DNA of 64,000 nucleotides, taken from contig JABBOT010000080.1 in NCBI GenBank assembly GCA_016165875.1, forward strand, positions 14,042,133-14,106,132. The letters are read 5' to 3'. Each line of letters begins with the position of its first letter. The stretch's first letter is position 1. The notes below the pieces were generated by a model, which saw only the letters and a program-made list of their open reading frames with translations, made no database searches and had not been told where the DNA came from. The translations under genes were made by a program, and so were the position numbers. Shown one piece after another: positions 24,290-36,384 of this stretch. Origin of the DNA: Acanthopleura granulata (Eukaryota > Mollusca > Polyplacophora > Chitonida > Chitonidae).

Positions 24290-24752
24290 TTGACAAATAC
24301 ACAGTCCTTTGCAGAATGTAAGCCACCGCATTTTCTACACTTATCCTGGAAACGACACTGTTGTCGACTGCAACCATTGTCATTACATGCCCAGCATGTG
24401 CATGGTTAATTGTTTTTTTCCCTGTTACCGCTGCTCACCGTCTTCAAATTGGGGGATAAGCTAAAAATGGAACATCCCCGGGCTAGCAAACAGAACAACC
24501 AGAGCTCAACGTCAATAACTGCCCACGAAGATTCAGGCTTCTGTGTCATTCTCAAATTAAACTGCTCATCATACCTCCGCCACGCAAACCCATTCATGCG
24601 AGCAGCGAGCGATCTCACTGTACTCATGCATTTTAACAGATGACGTGCTTTCTGAGGATGACGCTCCAGGTTTACACTTGAAAATATCAAGAAAGCATTT
24701 GTCCACATTTCAACTGAACCAAATCGCCTAACCTGGGCTTTAGCACAGTTTT
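24290..24752 (-). pseudogene. Gag-like ORF remnant with zinc knuckle
   Basis: The frame holds RHLLKCMSTVRSLAARMNGF, then AWRRYDEQFNLR and SSWAVIDVELWL, wording I associate with the first ORF of DIRS/Ngaro-like elements. Further on, in another frame, comes CRFQDKCRKCGGLHSAKDC, a cysteine/histidine cluster (C-x2-C-x3-H-x4-C) typical of nucleic-acid-binding knuckles. A frame change separates the two parts, and a TGA follows the knuckle after a few residues. The protein would bind element RNA if intact. Confidence 0.65.
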
Positions 24753-24759
24753 ACTTCAC

Positions 24760-25165
24760 ATTGATTAACGGTCATCTAGTGAGACTCAGTAGCACCTGTG
24801 TTGTGTATAGTATGATTTTTCAAGTAGATCCTTTATGCAAACAGCTACAAGGATTGGGTCGTTTCGACCAAAAAAAAATCTAGTCAGTTTGGACCACAAT
24901 TATTTTGGATATAGTCATGACATACCCCAAAAAGCCTAGTCGGATTTCGAGCCAAATTTTTAGGGTCGCTCCGACCCAGGGCACAAAGGTGGCTTCGACC
25001 AAAACCATCAGGCTCACCCTGCTCTAAACCAGGATTGCCTCGACATCAGGACGTCTACCCTAACCTTTAGAGTCACACTATATAAACAACTTCACAATAA
25101 ATTTTGCCAGTTTTCTGCAACACAACACAGAAATTAAATTAAACAAGGAGTAATTCTATTCTGAA
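24760..25165. other. No gene seen
   Basis: A region with repeated wording around tcg-gacca / tttcgacca (24,855-25,010), perhaps a degenerate short repeat. Nothing else is visible. Confidence 0.3.
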
Positions 25166-25172
25166 TGCTTAA

Positions 25173-26138
25173 TGTGAGAGTACAATTATGGGAGAGGAAA
25201 ATGATAAACAAAAGGCTTGTTCTACTCTCTGATAGCGATAGGCCTTACACAAGATCAAAGAAAGAAACACGAAGACGTTAGGCTAAGTTCAATACATATA
25301 TCTGAACAAAATAAACAAATAGCACAACTAACAATTTTATACAAAACAACACAGGTAATTACAAAAATATACATAGTTTCTTACAGATGTTAGCGTCCCA
25401 AATGGACTATTCTGGCTTCCAAAGGCAAGTCAGTCCGTGTGAATATAGAATCCACAGTTCTTCGGAATTCTCCAATTGAAGGATGACAAGTCCTGTAGTG
25501 ATGAACAGCAGAGAGCCCGGTACGCCGACGATGGTAGATATCCAACTTCCCAGCATGATGTAAGTTTCCTTGGCAGACGGGTTGACAATAGCGTACGTGT
25601 TGTCGAGCTGGCGATGTGTGTTTTACTCCCAGGAAATATGCACAAAGTCACTTTCAGGGTAAACTGGGATGAAATGTACGTAATCGCACAAAGAGACAAT
25701 GAGCGATACAAGTTCCAAAAGAACGTCTCACATCAAATAGCAAGTGACGAAACACAAGCTCATAAAGTGTTACGTACCGAGAAATGAAGTACAAAATGAC
25801 AAAATTGTCGATATGTCCAAAATCCCGCAAAAATCCTTCTAAGTAGACAATAGCAAATACGAAGTGAACACAAGTAAAACGACTGCTCACAGAGTGGACG
25901 TATGTAAATGACTGCGAGCTTTACAAATTCGCCTTTCATATTTATAGCCTAACATAAAGAAAATTCTGGACGGTAATTCTGTCCGTAAACATGTTTACAA
26001 TATGCGTGCATTTTTCCAGAATGTACGCTTCATGCACAATGACACGAAACTGATAAACACAGAAGCCTCGAGAACACGCGACTGAATTCCAGTGACGGCT
26101 TTCACGTACACAGAGAGAAAAATGTAGGCCATACAGGC
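25173..26138 (-). repeat. R6 dispersed repeat, copy 1 (~0.95 kb)
   Basis: The sequence from tgtgagagtacaatt to tgtaggccatacagg is closely matched by 29,435-30,360 and, inverted, by 34,725-35,750. Conserved blocks include ttgtcgagctggcgatgt, aacatgtttacaatat, ttccagaatgtacgct and aatgacacgaaact. Within it, on the plus strand at 25476-25787, is an open frame (RVDNSVRVVELAM, later WDEMYVIAQRDNERYKFQ and ETQAHKVLRTEK) that is also open in the 35-kb copy. Termini of TGT...ACA type suggest, but do not prove, a long terminal repeat. Confidence 0.65.
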
Positions 26139-26175
26139 CCCAGGAATAACTGCTTAAATGTACTGTAATCTATAT

Positions 26176-26333
26176 GTGCAGCAATGTGAAGTCACCTCAC
26201 CCCACAACCTGAGGATGGTCGTGGGTTTCCTCCCGGCTCTACCCGGCTATCTCCCCTCACAATGCTTGCCACCGTCGTATAAGTGAAATATTCTTGACCA
26301 CGGCGTAAACACCAATCAAACAAATATATTTTT
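26176..26333 (+). repeat. SINE body and tail
   Basis: It shows aacctgaggatggtcgtggg, then tttcctcccggctctacccgg, gccaccgtcgtataagtgaa, atattcttgaccacggcgta and the tail caccaatcaaacaaatatatt. It is the best-preserved copy of the 3' half and fixes the consensus used for the others. It lies next to the end of the R6 copy. Confidence 0.75.
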
Positions 26334-26339
26334 CTATAA

Positions 26340-28775
26340 CTTAATTTACTTCATCGAAACATTACTGTTTCTGAGCTGGCCTGAATTGTTGACCATTTCT
26401 ATTTTTTGCCTTTTCATGGGAGAAAAGGGTGTATTTTTAAGGCAGTATTAATATACCCAATTTCACCCCTTGACAAGCATTCTCTAACTGGTGTGATTGT
26501 TTTGCTGACCTTTCAATCGGAGAAACACCTTCGTTTCTATTAGTAAATTGTGACAAATGTCCTTTGGAAACATTCTCAATCTGGAGGTGATGTCCAATAA
26601 GAAGACATGGATAGCTTCTGTAACGCCAATCTGAAATTACAAAAGAGAAATACAGTATGTTAATGTACATTTCATTAGCCAGATGTGAGGAAATACTGCA
26701 TAGAACAGTTGTTCAGAAATATTAATATACCTCTATTATACAGAGTAGTCATTTAGAATCATGAATAAATATTGCTAAGTATGTTGGTTTTGAAGTAATA
26801 ACTGCCTTTTTCTCATAATTGATAACAACTGAAAGATATAACCCTGCACAAGAGAAAAAAGGCTGAACTAACTAACAGAACAACTTGGATTTGGACAGAA
26901 AGTAGTAAGTTTTTGAGTACAAACAACGTACTGAGTTTGTTTTCAAACATATTCACTTTTATTTGATCACGTATTGTTCCATTACGTTATACTCACAATA
27001 TAAAGTTTTATTAAAAAACTAACGTGCACTTTGTTAATATTCATGAAATTATGTTAGCAATGAAACAGGCAGGAAATTATTTAGTGTTAGAGTAATTTTT
27101 AGAGCAGGAGTCTAGAGGTGATAAAACACATTAAGGGAAATGGGTGAAAGTCTGATGTGTGCAATTTTTTAAAGCTTTACAGAGCATTGCAACAATCATA
27201 TTTAAAGGACATATACATTGTGATTACTTTTCCAGAAAGAATTTCTTACCCAAGAGCTTTACTTAACATTTCATTTTTTATTTCACTTTTTAAAATCTTA
27301 TTGTAGGCATATGTGCCTCGCCTGGTTTACACTGGCTCTGTTTACATATTCAGTACTGTCCTCACGTGACCACGGAGAGTGGTGATGATTGGACTCAGAG
27401 CAAAAAAATGAATATCTGCTTATTATGTAAACTATGTGCCTAATAAACTATGATTTTAGTTTTTCCCAACTACAACATTACATGTGATTTAATGTGCACA
27501 CGTAAAAAACAATTCTGTGTTCAAAAATTTCGTGGTTTAATACACCTTTTCGTTAAAAGTGGCACCGAAACGTAACACAAAAGGATAGATTATTGTTGCG
27601 CTACATACTCGTGCGCAATTTTCGTGGTGGCATAACCTTTGTTCCGATAATAACCTACCATGAACAACGCTCCGTCGTCCTGATAACTGTTTACTATCTT
27701 GTACTTCCGGATACATGTCGACTTGCGGATCTTATGAGTGGGAATTTCCGCCGTTCTGCGATTCACTTAAACTTCTGTACTTGTACATGCCTCTGTGCGA
27801 GCCTCGTTGTGAAATTTTCACGTATGTTTGACATTTGTACAGATGAAATGAATCGATGCCAGTAAGGAGATAAAGACAACAGTTTGAAATGAACCCAAAA
27901 TATAATCTGCCTGTGTTTAATATAGCAATCAAGATTGAACACATTGATTACGCTTACATCCTGGAGAAAACCATATAGTCAATTGCCATGAAAACTATCC
28001 TGTGGACGAGTTTACATCAATAGAAAACCCGAAAATTCAGGTATACAGGTGAATTACACAACAACAACAAGTGTTTCTTCATATAAGTGGTTGGTTTGTG
28101 TGTCACCGTAGGAATGTGTTTACAGCAAACTCTTCCTTATGTCCAAAGGAAGATATGCCGTTTATTAGTTTGCAGGTAAAAATACACATAATAATTTAAA
28201 TAAATGTCAAACATGTAACTGGCCCCATACAAGTGTATCCTACTTCTGAAGGTTAACACGAGTACGCCTATAGTGTTAAGGCTAGCCTTAGAATTGTGCT
28301 AGGTTTACACTAAACAGAGTATTTTCTAAGCTAAGGTTGCTGCCACATGGTAAACTAACGTCAAGTCAACGCATGAAAAATCTTCTTTTCGAAACGAACA
28401 TCTGAAAGTAGGTCAGCCACTGTAAACAAAAGCATCAACCCAGTCTTTACAACTGCCTTTTTTCTTTGAAAATATTAAAGATTACTCCACTGAACAACCA
28501 AAGGCTTACAATGATTTACCAATAAACTTTGAATGATTGAATTACACCACTATTGCAAGAAATCCCCCAAAATGTGGGTTAATATTAGAGTGTCCTATGG
28601 AGGGATGTAAAAGGCTTCTTTTTTGAATGACCTTCTATTAAATATTTGATTTAAAATCTGCTGCATGTTTTAGTCCAATAGGAAGACAGAATGAAAAATG
28701 ATTCAATGAGGGATTAGTCTTGATGTGTTCTGTATGTATATACATAACGAACGTCCAGGTACAGATTTTCCCATG
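26340..28775. other. AT-rich DNA, no gene seen
   Basis: No coding frame, repeat or RNA gene is supported. A 90-codon stop-free stretch at 27593-27865 starts with a non-ATG codon and has no motif. Confidence 0.4.
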
Positions 28776-28780
28776 TTCTA

Positions 28781-28905
28781 TATTTACTTATTTATTTGAT
28801 TGGTGTTTTATGCTGTACTTAAGAATAGTTCACATATACAAAGGCGGGCAGCATTATGGTGGGAGGAAACTGTGCAGAGCTCTGGGGGAAACCAGAGCCC
28901 CTGAT
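28781..28905 (-). repeat. SINE 3' fragment
   Basis: On the plus strand: ttatttgattggtgttttat, then ctgtacttaagaatagttcac, cagcattatggtgggagga and tctgggggaaacc. It matches the complement of the SINE tail and body. The head is absent. Confidence 0.7.
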
Positions 28906-29083
28906 ATGCTATATCTTTATTAGAACGTTTAGCAAAGTTATGCAGAAGGCCATTATTTCAAGTCAAAAAGTATAAAATTGTAACAGTGTAAACACTCGCG
29001 GCTTTCCTGGGCTGTGGAAAGAAGCTGTCGGCAAAGTGTAACGGGGATTCAAAGCTAGGTGAAACTAGACCAGTCGTGCGTTC

Positions 29084-29434
29084 ATGATACAGTCTACTTC
29101 TAGATGCCAGCGAGACACTGATACATCTATTTTGTTTTCGATTAGTTCGTTGAAGACCATTTGTTTTCCACCATTGTGCCGAGTATGTCTATACCTTACA
29201 TCAGTAACGTGCCAAATGTCCGTGTTTACCCTCTGTACTACGATTTTCGGCAGCAATAAAACCGACTGCCGTCTTGAAAGTGTACAATTCTTGAATGTGG
29301 CGTTAGAGAACTATCAAATAAATCAAGTAAAGACACAGTCGATCATGCAGAATGCAACACTCTCTGGAGCACCTTCACAACTGAGTATAAAGTTATATGT
29401 TGAACCCACACGACAGTTCGATGGAACTGTTTAA
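29084..29434 (+). other. Stop-free stretch, not called as a gene
   Basis: A 116-codon frame runs here, with an overlapping 63-codon frame on the other strand (29065-29256). The left part (cttctagatgccagc...acatc) resembles 32,890-32,990, so a repeat is more likely than a gene. It ends where R6 copy 2 begins. No domain is recognised. Confidence 0.25.
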
Positions 29435-30360
29435 TGTAAGGGTACCACTATCGAAGAGGAAAAGCAATAAACAAATGGCTTGTTCAATTCCCATAAAGGA
29501 TAGACTTTACACAGATCAAATAAAGAAGCATGGAGACACTTGAATCAGTTCAATACATAGACATTTGAACAAAATAGACAAATAGTACAACTGACAATAA
29601 TACACAAAAACAATACAGATAATTACAAAATATATAGTTTCTTACTGATGATAGCTTCCAAATCGGGGTGGAATATTCCAGCTTCCTTTCGTAAGGCAAG
29701 TCCGTCCATGTAAATATGGAATCCACAGATCTTGAGAATTCTCTAATCGAAGGATGACAGCCCTGTAGTGACGAACAGCACTGGGAACGGTACGCTGACG
29801 ATGGTTTAAGTATCTAACTCCCCGGCCAGATGCAACTATCCAGGGCGGACGGGTTAACAATAGCGTCCGTTATGTCGAGCTGGCGATGTATGTTTCAGTC
29901 CTCGGAAATATACACAAAGTCGCTTTTGGCGATGAAATAGTACAAATACAGTACAAATGAGGTATGACGAATGATAATAAAGCCGATATCTCAAAATCCC
30001 ACAAAATCCTAATTGGACGAAAGTAAATATGAGAGCTCTTACGTGAACTTGCGTGAAAAACTGCTCTCAAATGGACACAAGTAAAATGACTGCGAAACTT
30101 CTAACTTCGTCGCTCATATTTACAGACTAACGTAAAGAAAAGTCGGGATGGTTTGATAGTAAACATGTTTACAATATAGGTGCATCTTTCCAGAATGTAC
30201 GCTCTATGTACAATGACACGAAACTCATAAACACAGAAGCCTCAAGAACGCGCGACTGAATTCCAGTGCAGGCTATAACGTACACACAGTAAAAAATCTA
30301 GGACAGACACTGACTCGCTTATCACAAAAACAAATAAAAAAGTATAATACATTATTTTAA
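29435..30360 (-). repeat. R6 dispersed repeat, copy 2
   Basis: It runs from tgtaagggtaccacta to ggacagacactgactcgctt, in the same orientation as copy 1. The conserved reading frame is recognisable (RVNNSVRYVELAM, then LGNIHKVAFG) but is cut short by an internal deletion and a stop. It lacks about 120 bp in the middle relative to the 25-kb and 35-kb copies. Confidence 0.65.
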
Positions 30361-30559
30361 AGAAAGGATCTTAACATTATTCTTAACAAGAATTAAATCC
30401 CATAATTCAGGGTGCCGATACATGCCAAAAGAGTTTTATTTCATTGTTTATCACCATGTCCAAAATTAAATTAAATTAAATGCTATCCGTACATTTCTTT
30501 CAATTTTTTGTTGTTGTTGGTATGATATTCTGTTGCACAGTCTACTTAACAACAAAAGG

Positions 30560-31480
30560 ATGGGGGTCAGTTTCCCATGAAAAGTTTTTCAAGACACGAG
30601 AGCTTGTCATCAAGTGAATAGGGATGCTATCCAGTTATATGCAAATGTGTCTTTCCATGAGAATTGAAATGAAGTTTTTTCATTTGCTTGTTTCATTAGG
30701 TATTTTTACGTTGTGATTTAGAAATAACAACGCCATACTGCCCATTTTACACGGTTCACACTTTATACTGCATATGTCACTGATGTTGGAAATATATGTC
30801 ATATCAAATCACGACGGAGCCCTATTTATCTACCACAGAATCACACTATCAAGCCATCTTTCAGGTGTGCAGTTTACCTCGCTGTCTTGCAGATATTGGC
30901 AATATTTAAGCTGTATAGACATGATTCATGTACACAGTTACTGGTGGTCCGTTTATATATGTATGTAGCTCAGGTTCACATAAGATGTGAAATAGCGATT
31001 AACATTTAAAAAAAGACAAATGTGTTTAATCGGGTTATAAGCAATTTATAAGCGATGTACCCTGAGTGTTCTCTATAAACGGAGGCATAAAGGAAGAACT
31101 GCTCATTATGTTCGTACAACAAAGGCGGGAAAGAATAGAATGAATTGTGTCCTGAGCTCTGGGAAACTGTGTGCAGTGGGCATATGCCTAAATGTGGGTA
31201 ACGTACTGCCTCTATTAAGTTCCCCAGATCAACTATTACAATGTCCTCATCCATGCTGTTGCTCTGCCTTGGCGTGAATGATTCAAATGAATGGAGCTTC
31301 AAAAATGTTATATCTGCCTGTCTACATCCCCCAGATGTGTTTTAACCTGTATTCAGCATGCTGCCTACGTGCGACATACCAGAATGGTTACAAGGTGTGT
31401 GTATCAATCGCTACGACACAAAGTGTTTTGTCTCTGTGCCATATTGCAAATCCTAAGCTGAGACAAGTTCTGTGTCAGTG
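30560..31480 (+). repeat. R5 segment, copy 1
   Basis: Shared blocks in order: ccatgagaattgaaatgaag, gatgttggaaatatatg, ggttcacataagatgtgaa, gacaaatgtgtttaatcg, a gcagtgggcatat block, and gcctacgtgcgacataccaga. The same order is seen at 33,490-34,735 and 41,540-42,640. No frame is conserved among all copies. Copies 1-3 are each followed by a short (a)tttctggtg-type block and then R4. Confidence 0.55.
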
Positions 31481-31932
31481 ACACAGATTGCGAGACCATA
31501 GCTTTCAAGTGCGGATAGATATATATATATATATACATATTTGTATACATGTACATAAAAATCATAAACGTCCGACATGAATTGTTACATGGCACAAGTC
31601 ATTTGAATCATTTCCCGTGAAAAACCAAAAAAAAAAAAAAAGAAACCAAGCCAGTTTGCAAGCTTTTTTAAAACACACCACCCCCCTTTATTAGGCGGCA
31701 TTGCCTGCGAACTGCATGTTTCCTTTACCAACACAGACCCAGAAAAAATTTATTTCCTTTTTAACATTTCAATTTGCAATGCGTAAGTGTACCATAATGA
31801 TGAAGAAAAGCGGCGGGTGAATGGCGGCATGTTTCCATATTTCTGGTGATGAGATATGTTTGATTCTTCTCTCATTCGGTGATGTACAGTGAGCTTCAAG
31901 GGTTCATCCCATGCGCAACAGTCGAAAGGCAA

Positions 31933-31945
31933 CCCCCCCCCCCCC
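31933..31945 (+). repeat. C13 homopolymer
   Basis: A run of 13 C, just upstream of R4 copy 2. The G-rich strand has some potential for unusual structure, but a single run cannot form a quadruplex by itself. Confidence 0.9.
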
Positions 31946-31964
31946 ATAGCAACAACCTGTAATC

Positions 31965-32315
31965 AGTATAAATCAAAAATCTGTCCTATTGTCACCATGT
32001 TTTGTCTGGCTCATGATAAGTACATATGTACTCACTCTCGTACCACTGACTCGCACATTTCTGTATAGGACCATTACGATCGGAGTATCTGTGTGCCAGC
32101 TACTCAGTGGAGATGTTGTCGCCGTGCAGTCTTCAGAGACCCGTAGCTTGCACAAGTACATCTTGCTCACAAAACCGTCAGCAAACCTTAATTTCCCCAA
32201 CCCGAGCATCTGTCATTGCCTATCAATGTCAAACACAGCTTCAATGCCTTACCGATTTACACAAAGATGTCAATATACTACCGTATACAGGCCAGTCTAT
32301 CAGACTGTTATCTAA
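31965..32315 (+). repeat. R4 dispersed repeat, copy 2
   Basis: It shares acccgtagcttgcacaagta, ctcacaaaaccgtcagcaa, ttaatttccccaacccg and tcaatatac with the copies at 21.2 and 36.5 kb. The middle third is shorter than in those copies. Confidence 0.6.
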
Positions 32316-32319
32316 CTGC

Positions 32320-33485
32320 ATAGAATGACTGAGTAGCATGTAAACCATCCATTTACAACCAGCACGACAATTAAGTGCATGTAATTTGCTATTTATCGAG
32401 TACACATTTCTATGCAGACGGTAGCGTGCAGTTGGGTCTTAAGGTAAAATGCTGGTTTGGACCAAGATAAAATGAGACATGCGCATTCACAAGCTGCGAA
32501 GAATCAGTATTTCAAAATTCCACCCAACTATCAAGAACAAAATTGACATCATGCACCCCAAGAACAAAATATCCATTTTACTACTGAGGGATTTAAAACA
32601 GGAACAGTAGAGGGAAGAAAGTGTAAGTCAGAATTGTTAATATGTTTATATAAAATATATATCTATATAAAATCTTTGAAAAAAATGTCGGAACTATAAC
32701 AGACAACTGAGTCATTTCACTGTTTTACATTTTCTAAAAAATATCGATGTGTTTTAATGTACGCTATTGTGAATACCTGTAAGGTCTTCGACGTTAAAAC
32801 TATTAAGCTGTGGATAAGTTGTCGAGCAACTGTATCAAAAGATTTTGTCACCAGTTAAGTTAATGTCATACGTGCTCTACAAGGTAGAGTTAACTTCTGG
32901 GTGCCAGCTACACAGTAATACATCGGTTATCGCTATGCAACCGATCTCCTGAGCTATGTCTGTTATGTTTTGAGACCGCCAGTGTGTTTTATCAGAATTG
33001 TTAACACTGCATCCACGTTGTTGAACTTTGTGACTTATTCTAATGTGATATAGTTTTTTTTTCAGGTGGGACAGTTTTACACATTCCACTAGTTCACTTT
33101 GATGTCATATTTGGTATCACGTGAAATACGTGCACCAGGAAAAATGCTTCGATTGAGGATACACTGTGTTAAACGCGAGTCCCCGTTATAGCACTTTCAG
33201 TACTGTATGCTGTAAATTCATTAGAAATTACTTGATCTGTTCGAAAGAAAAGAAGAGTATAAAATTTAGAGCCAAATGTGTTGGCAAGTATTATGCATTT
33301 TATTTGAGGAGTTGAATGTCCCATTAATGTTATGGACAAAACACTTGATGTGAAATCATAGTGAGCAATTTGAATTTCAGGTAGATGCAGATTTTGCTTC
33401 TCTGTTTACAACTATGCTTCCACGACCGAAAGAAGACTAGTTTTTGAGCAGTGTGGTCGAGCATTCTAATCCAGTTCACTCATCA
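32320..33485. other. No gene seen
   Basis: Nothing is supported here except a weak resemblance of 32,890-32,990 to 29,090-29,160. A minus-strand frame at 32877-33089 uses a non-conserved context and was not called. Confidence 0.35.
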
Positions 33486-33489
33486 AATC

Positions 33490-34735
33490 ATGTTTTGATT
33501 TTGAAACACAACGATTCTAAACATCCAAGACGAAGTACCACTAGATGTTAAATGCAGGTTGATGTGTGCAACTGTGTTTATTTCCCAGAGGCCAGTATTC
33601 CGATGCATTCGAACAGAGTCTTATTTTGAATATTCTAAATAACACACAAAAAAAATTAATTTAAATGTGTACATTGTGTTACAGGTAATTATATTTATTT
33701 GCTGTCACACAATCGTACCATGAACAAAACGGAAATCCTGAATATTTCATGAAGAATATCTTAAAACAGGAAGTTTAATCAAACCGTTGATTTTGCGATA
33801 CCCTATATTGAAAATCCTCAGTTGACAATTAAAATGACGATTTTTTTCATGTGTTTCTATCGATCACACTGCGTTCTGATACGAATGGTTTATAGGTAAT
33901 GACGTCATATCGTCCGTGGGGCATTTTTCAGATTTTTTTTTTACCAATATCAGTGATTGTCAAATCTACAAAGAATGCTTGTTGATGTTGGCAATATAAT
34001 GTGAGCCTCTAAATCACGGGAGAAATCATGTGCTGCACAGTCGCGCTATCAATGCATCATTCAGACCTGCTGTTTACATCACTCTTTTACAAATTTCTCC
34101 TCAATGTTTAACCTGTATACATATGCTTTGCTTTACACAGCTGCTGACAGTCTGCTTTTGTGTGCATATAGGTCAAGTTCACCTTAGATGTAAAATATCG
34201 ATCACAATTTAAAGCAGACAAATGTGTTTGATCGATTTGTAAGCAAGGGCGTTTAAGGACGATAGCTGCATTCTAAAGGCATGGCGGAAGAACGGAGTCA
34301 GCTGGCTGCCATGGAACAATGACATGATAGAGACAAATAGATTTAGTCTTCAAATCCAGGGAAACCGTTTGCGGCTGTTAACTACTTAACTGTGGACAAC
34401 GTTCGGCCGGTATATATTTCCAGATATACTTTAACGTGCTCCCATCATCAGTGTGTAGTCTTGTTTTGCAAATACAGAAGACACCGAAATTTATTTCAGT
34501 ACTGTTTCGCTAGAGCCATGCCGAGTTTTCTACACTGTCAATGACACACACGGCAGCGCTGTCGGTTTTTAGTGAGCAAAGATACAGGGCTGTATGCCAA
34601 AGCGCTACCTATGACACATCAGAATCTGAAATATCTATTCCACTGGCTTTTGGATCTTACAAATTGATTTTTCGCCAAGCAAAAAGTCAGAGCACAGATC
34701 TGACGCGTGTACATTATTACGAACCCCGTCTTTAA
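33490..34735 (+). repeat. R5 segment, copy 2, with a short open frame at its end
   Basis: The left part (ttatttcccagaggccagta) matches 43,930 and 41,620. The right part (gacaaatgtgtttgatcgat, gcaagggcgttta) matches 42,120-42,170 and 31,010. Near its end a 65-codon frame (34541-34735; YRAVCQSATYDTSESEISIP, then DLTRVHYYEPRL) is open here but stopped in the 42.5-kb copy (AHTVAF, then a stop after QPVVTR). It could be the last exon of a gene carried by R5, decayed elsewhere, or chance. Confidence 0.5.
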
Positions 34736-35750
34736 ATTATTGTATGATATTTTTTTGCTGTAACCGGGTCAGTGTCTGACCTACATTTTCTCTCTCTCTT
34801 TTTGTGACCTGCACCGGAATTCAGTCGCGTGTACTCGGGGCTTCCGTGTTTATGAGTTTCGTGTCATTGTACATAGAGTGCACATTCTGGAAAGATGTGC
34901 TTGTGTTGTAAATATGTTTACGATCAAACCATCCAGAACATTCTTTGTGTTAGCCTGTAAATATAAATGACAAAGTTGCACAGTTCGCAGGCTTTTACTA
35001 AAGTTCATTTGAAAGCCGTCTTTTAATCATGCCCCTGTGAGAGCAACCATATTTACTCTCGTCCACTCAGAAGGGTTTTGTGGGATTTGGAGATAACGGC
35101 TTTCGTGTCATTCGACATTCGCAATTTTATACTCCATTTTTCTGTACGTAGCACTTTGTGAGCTTGTGTTTCGCGACGTGATATTTTGTTCAAGATGTTA
35201 TTTTGTAGCTTGTATTGCTCATTGTATCTTTGTGCGATTACGTTCCTTTCATCCCAGATTACCCTGAAAGAGACTTTTTGTATATTTCCGAGGAGTGAAG
35301 CATACATCGCCAGCTCGGCATAACGGACGCTATTATCAACCCGTTCGCCCAGTAAAGTTGGACCTGGCAGGGGAGTTGGATAAATACCATAGTCGTACCC
35401 TCCCTCTGCCATTTGTCACGTGCAAGACTGTCATCCATTTGAGAATTTCCGAGGACTGTGGATTCTATATTTACGGATTGACTTGCCATTGGAAGCCGGA
35501 GTATTCCATCTGGATTTGGACGCCGTCACCAGTAAGAAACTATATATTTTTGTAATTACCTGTATTGCTTGTATATTATTGTCAGTTTTACTATTTGTCT
35601 ATTTTGTTCAAATATATGCACAGAACTACGTCAAGCGTCTTTGTGTTTCTTTGTTTGATCTTGCGTAAGGCCTATCGCTGTCTGATAGCTGAACAAGCCA
35701 TTTGTTTATCAATTTTCCTCTCCGATAGTGGTACCCTTACATCATGTATC
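34725..35750 (+). repeat. R6 dispersed repeat, copy 3 (inverted)
   Basis: Inverted relative to copies 1 and 2, it runs from tgtctgacctacatttt to gtggtacccttaca. It is the longest copy. On the minus strand at 35053-35412 the conserved frame is open for 119 codons (RVDNSVRYAELAM, WDERNVIAQRYNEQYKLQ, ETQAHKVLRTEK). It sits between R5 copy 2 and R4 copy 3, whereas the corresponding place in the 41.5-43.2-kb series has no R6, so it inserted after the R5-R4 unit existed. Confidence 0.65.
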
Positions 35751-36177
35751 AGATGGTAAAAATAATCACCCAAACCAAGGAGGGAAAAGACTGTAGGTAT
35801 GTACACATCGATAGCAGACATTCATCATAAACCACGTTATACTAAATATATCCACATGCCTAAAAGCCACTCCAAAACAAGTTGGTTTTGTGAGACCTGT
35901 GAAACACACTATTCTCCGCGGTGACGTGATGAAGGAAATGACGAAAGAATAAAGCCGCTTGTACCGACTTTTGCTAAGCCCGCGATGTTCCTCATTCAAA
36001 CACAGCCACTATCATCAGTTCTAAAATCACTAATAAGTAATTATTCCTACCCAATTACCTATGCTTACTTTCCCACTCCCATTACTTTAGTCCAGTGTAG
36101 AGGGAAAATTGGGAAAAATATTGAATAGGATACCCCTTTCTCAAGCGAATCAAGGTTGAAAATAAGTCATTTATATA

Positions 36178-36196
36178 AACACACACACACACACAA
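36178..36196 (+). repeat. (AC)n microsatellite
   Basis: About nine AC dinucleotides in a row. No function is implied. Confidence 0.9.
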
Positions 36197-36384
36197 AAGC
36201 CTTTACATATTATTATATTCTTTCTTTTGTTGACATTTACATCTCAACATGCTCTATATGCTTTCGCCCTCTATCGGTGAAGGAAAGCGGCATTAAGATG
36301 AGGGCGGACATATTTCTCTGGTGCTGGGTTCGATTTTGATTCCATTTCGATTCCTTTGTAGTAAGTTTCTAGTATTCACCCAAA

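Larger units (their letters stand above)
22740..24755 (-). mobile_element. Decayed DIRS/Ngaro-like retroelement
   Basis: Read on the minus strand this stretch carries, in order, a gag-like region with a zinc knuckle, a reverse transcriptase with YLDD, and an RNase H-like region. The order and the wording of the RT (LDDLFFGGP followed by an LGLEVDSEE stretch) are characteristic of tyrosine-recombinase retrotransposons of the DIRS/Ngaro group as I know them. No recombinase domain is visible, and the frames are broken in several places, so the element is dead and incomplete. It is a transposon, not a virus. Confidence 0.75.

Noticed and set aside
31278..31595. Small frames around the ta-rich tract near 31,505-31,525
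   Set aside because: They run through simple sequence and an R5 repeat copy whose other members are not open.
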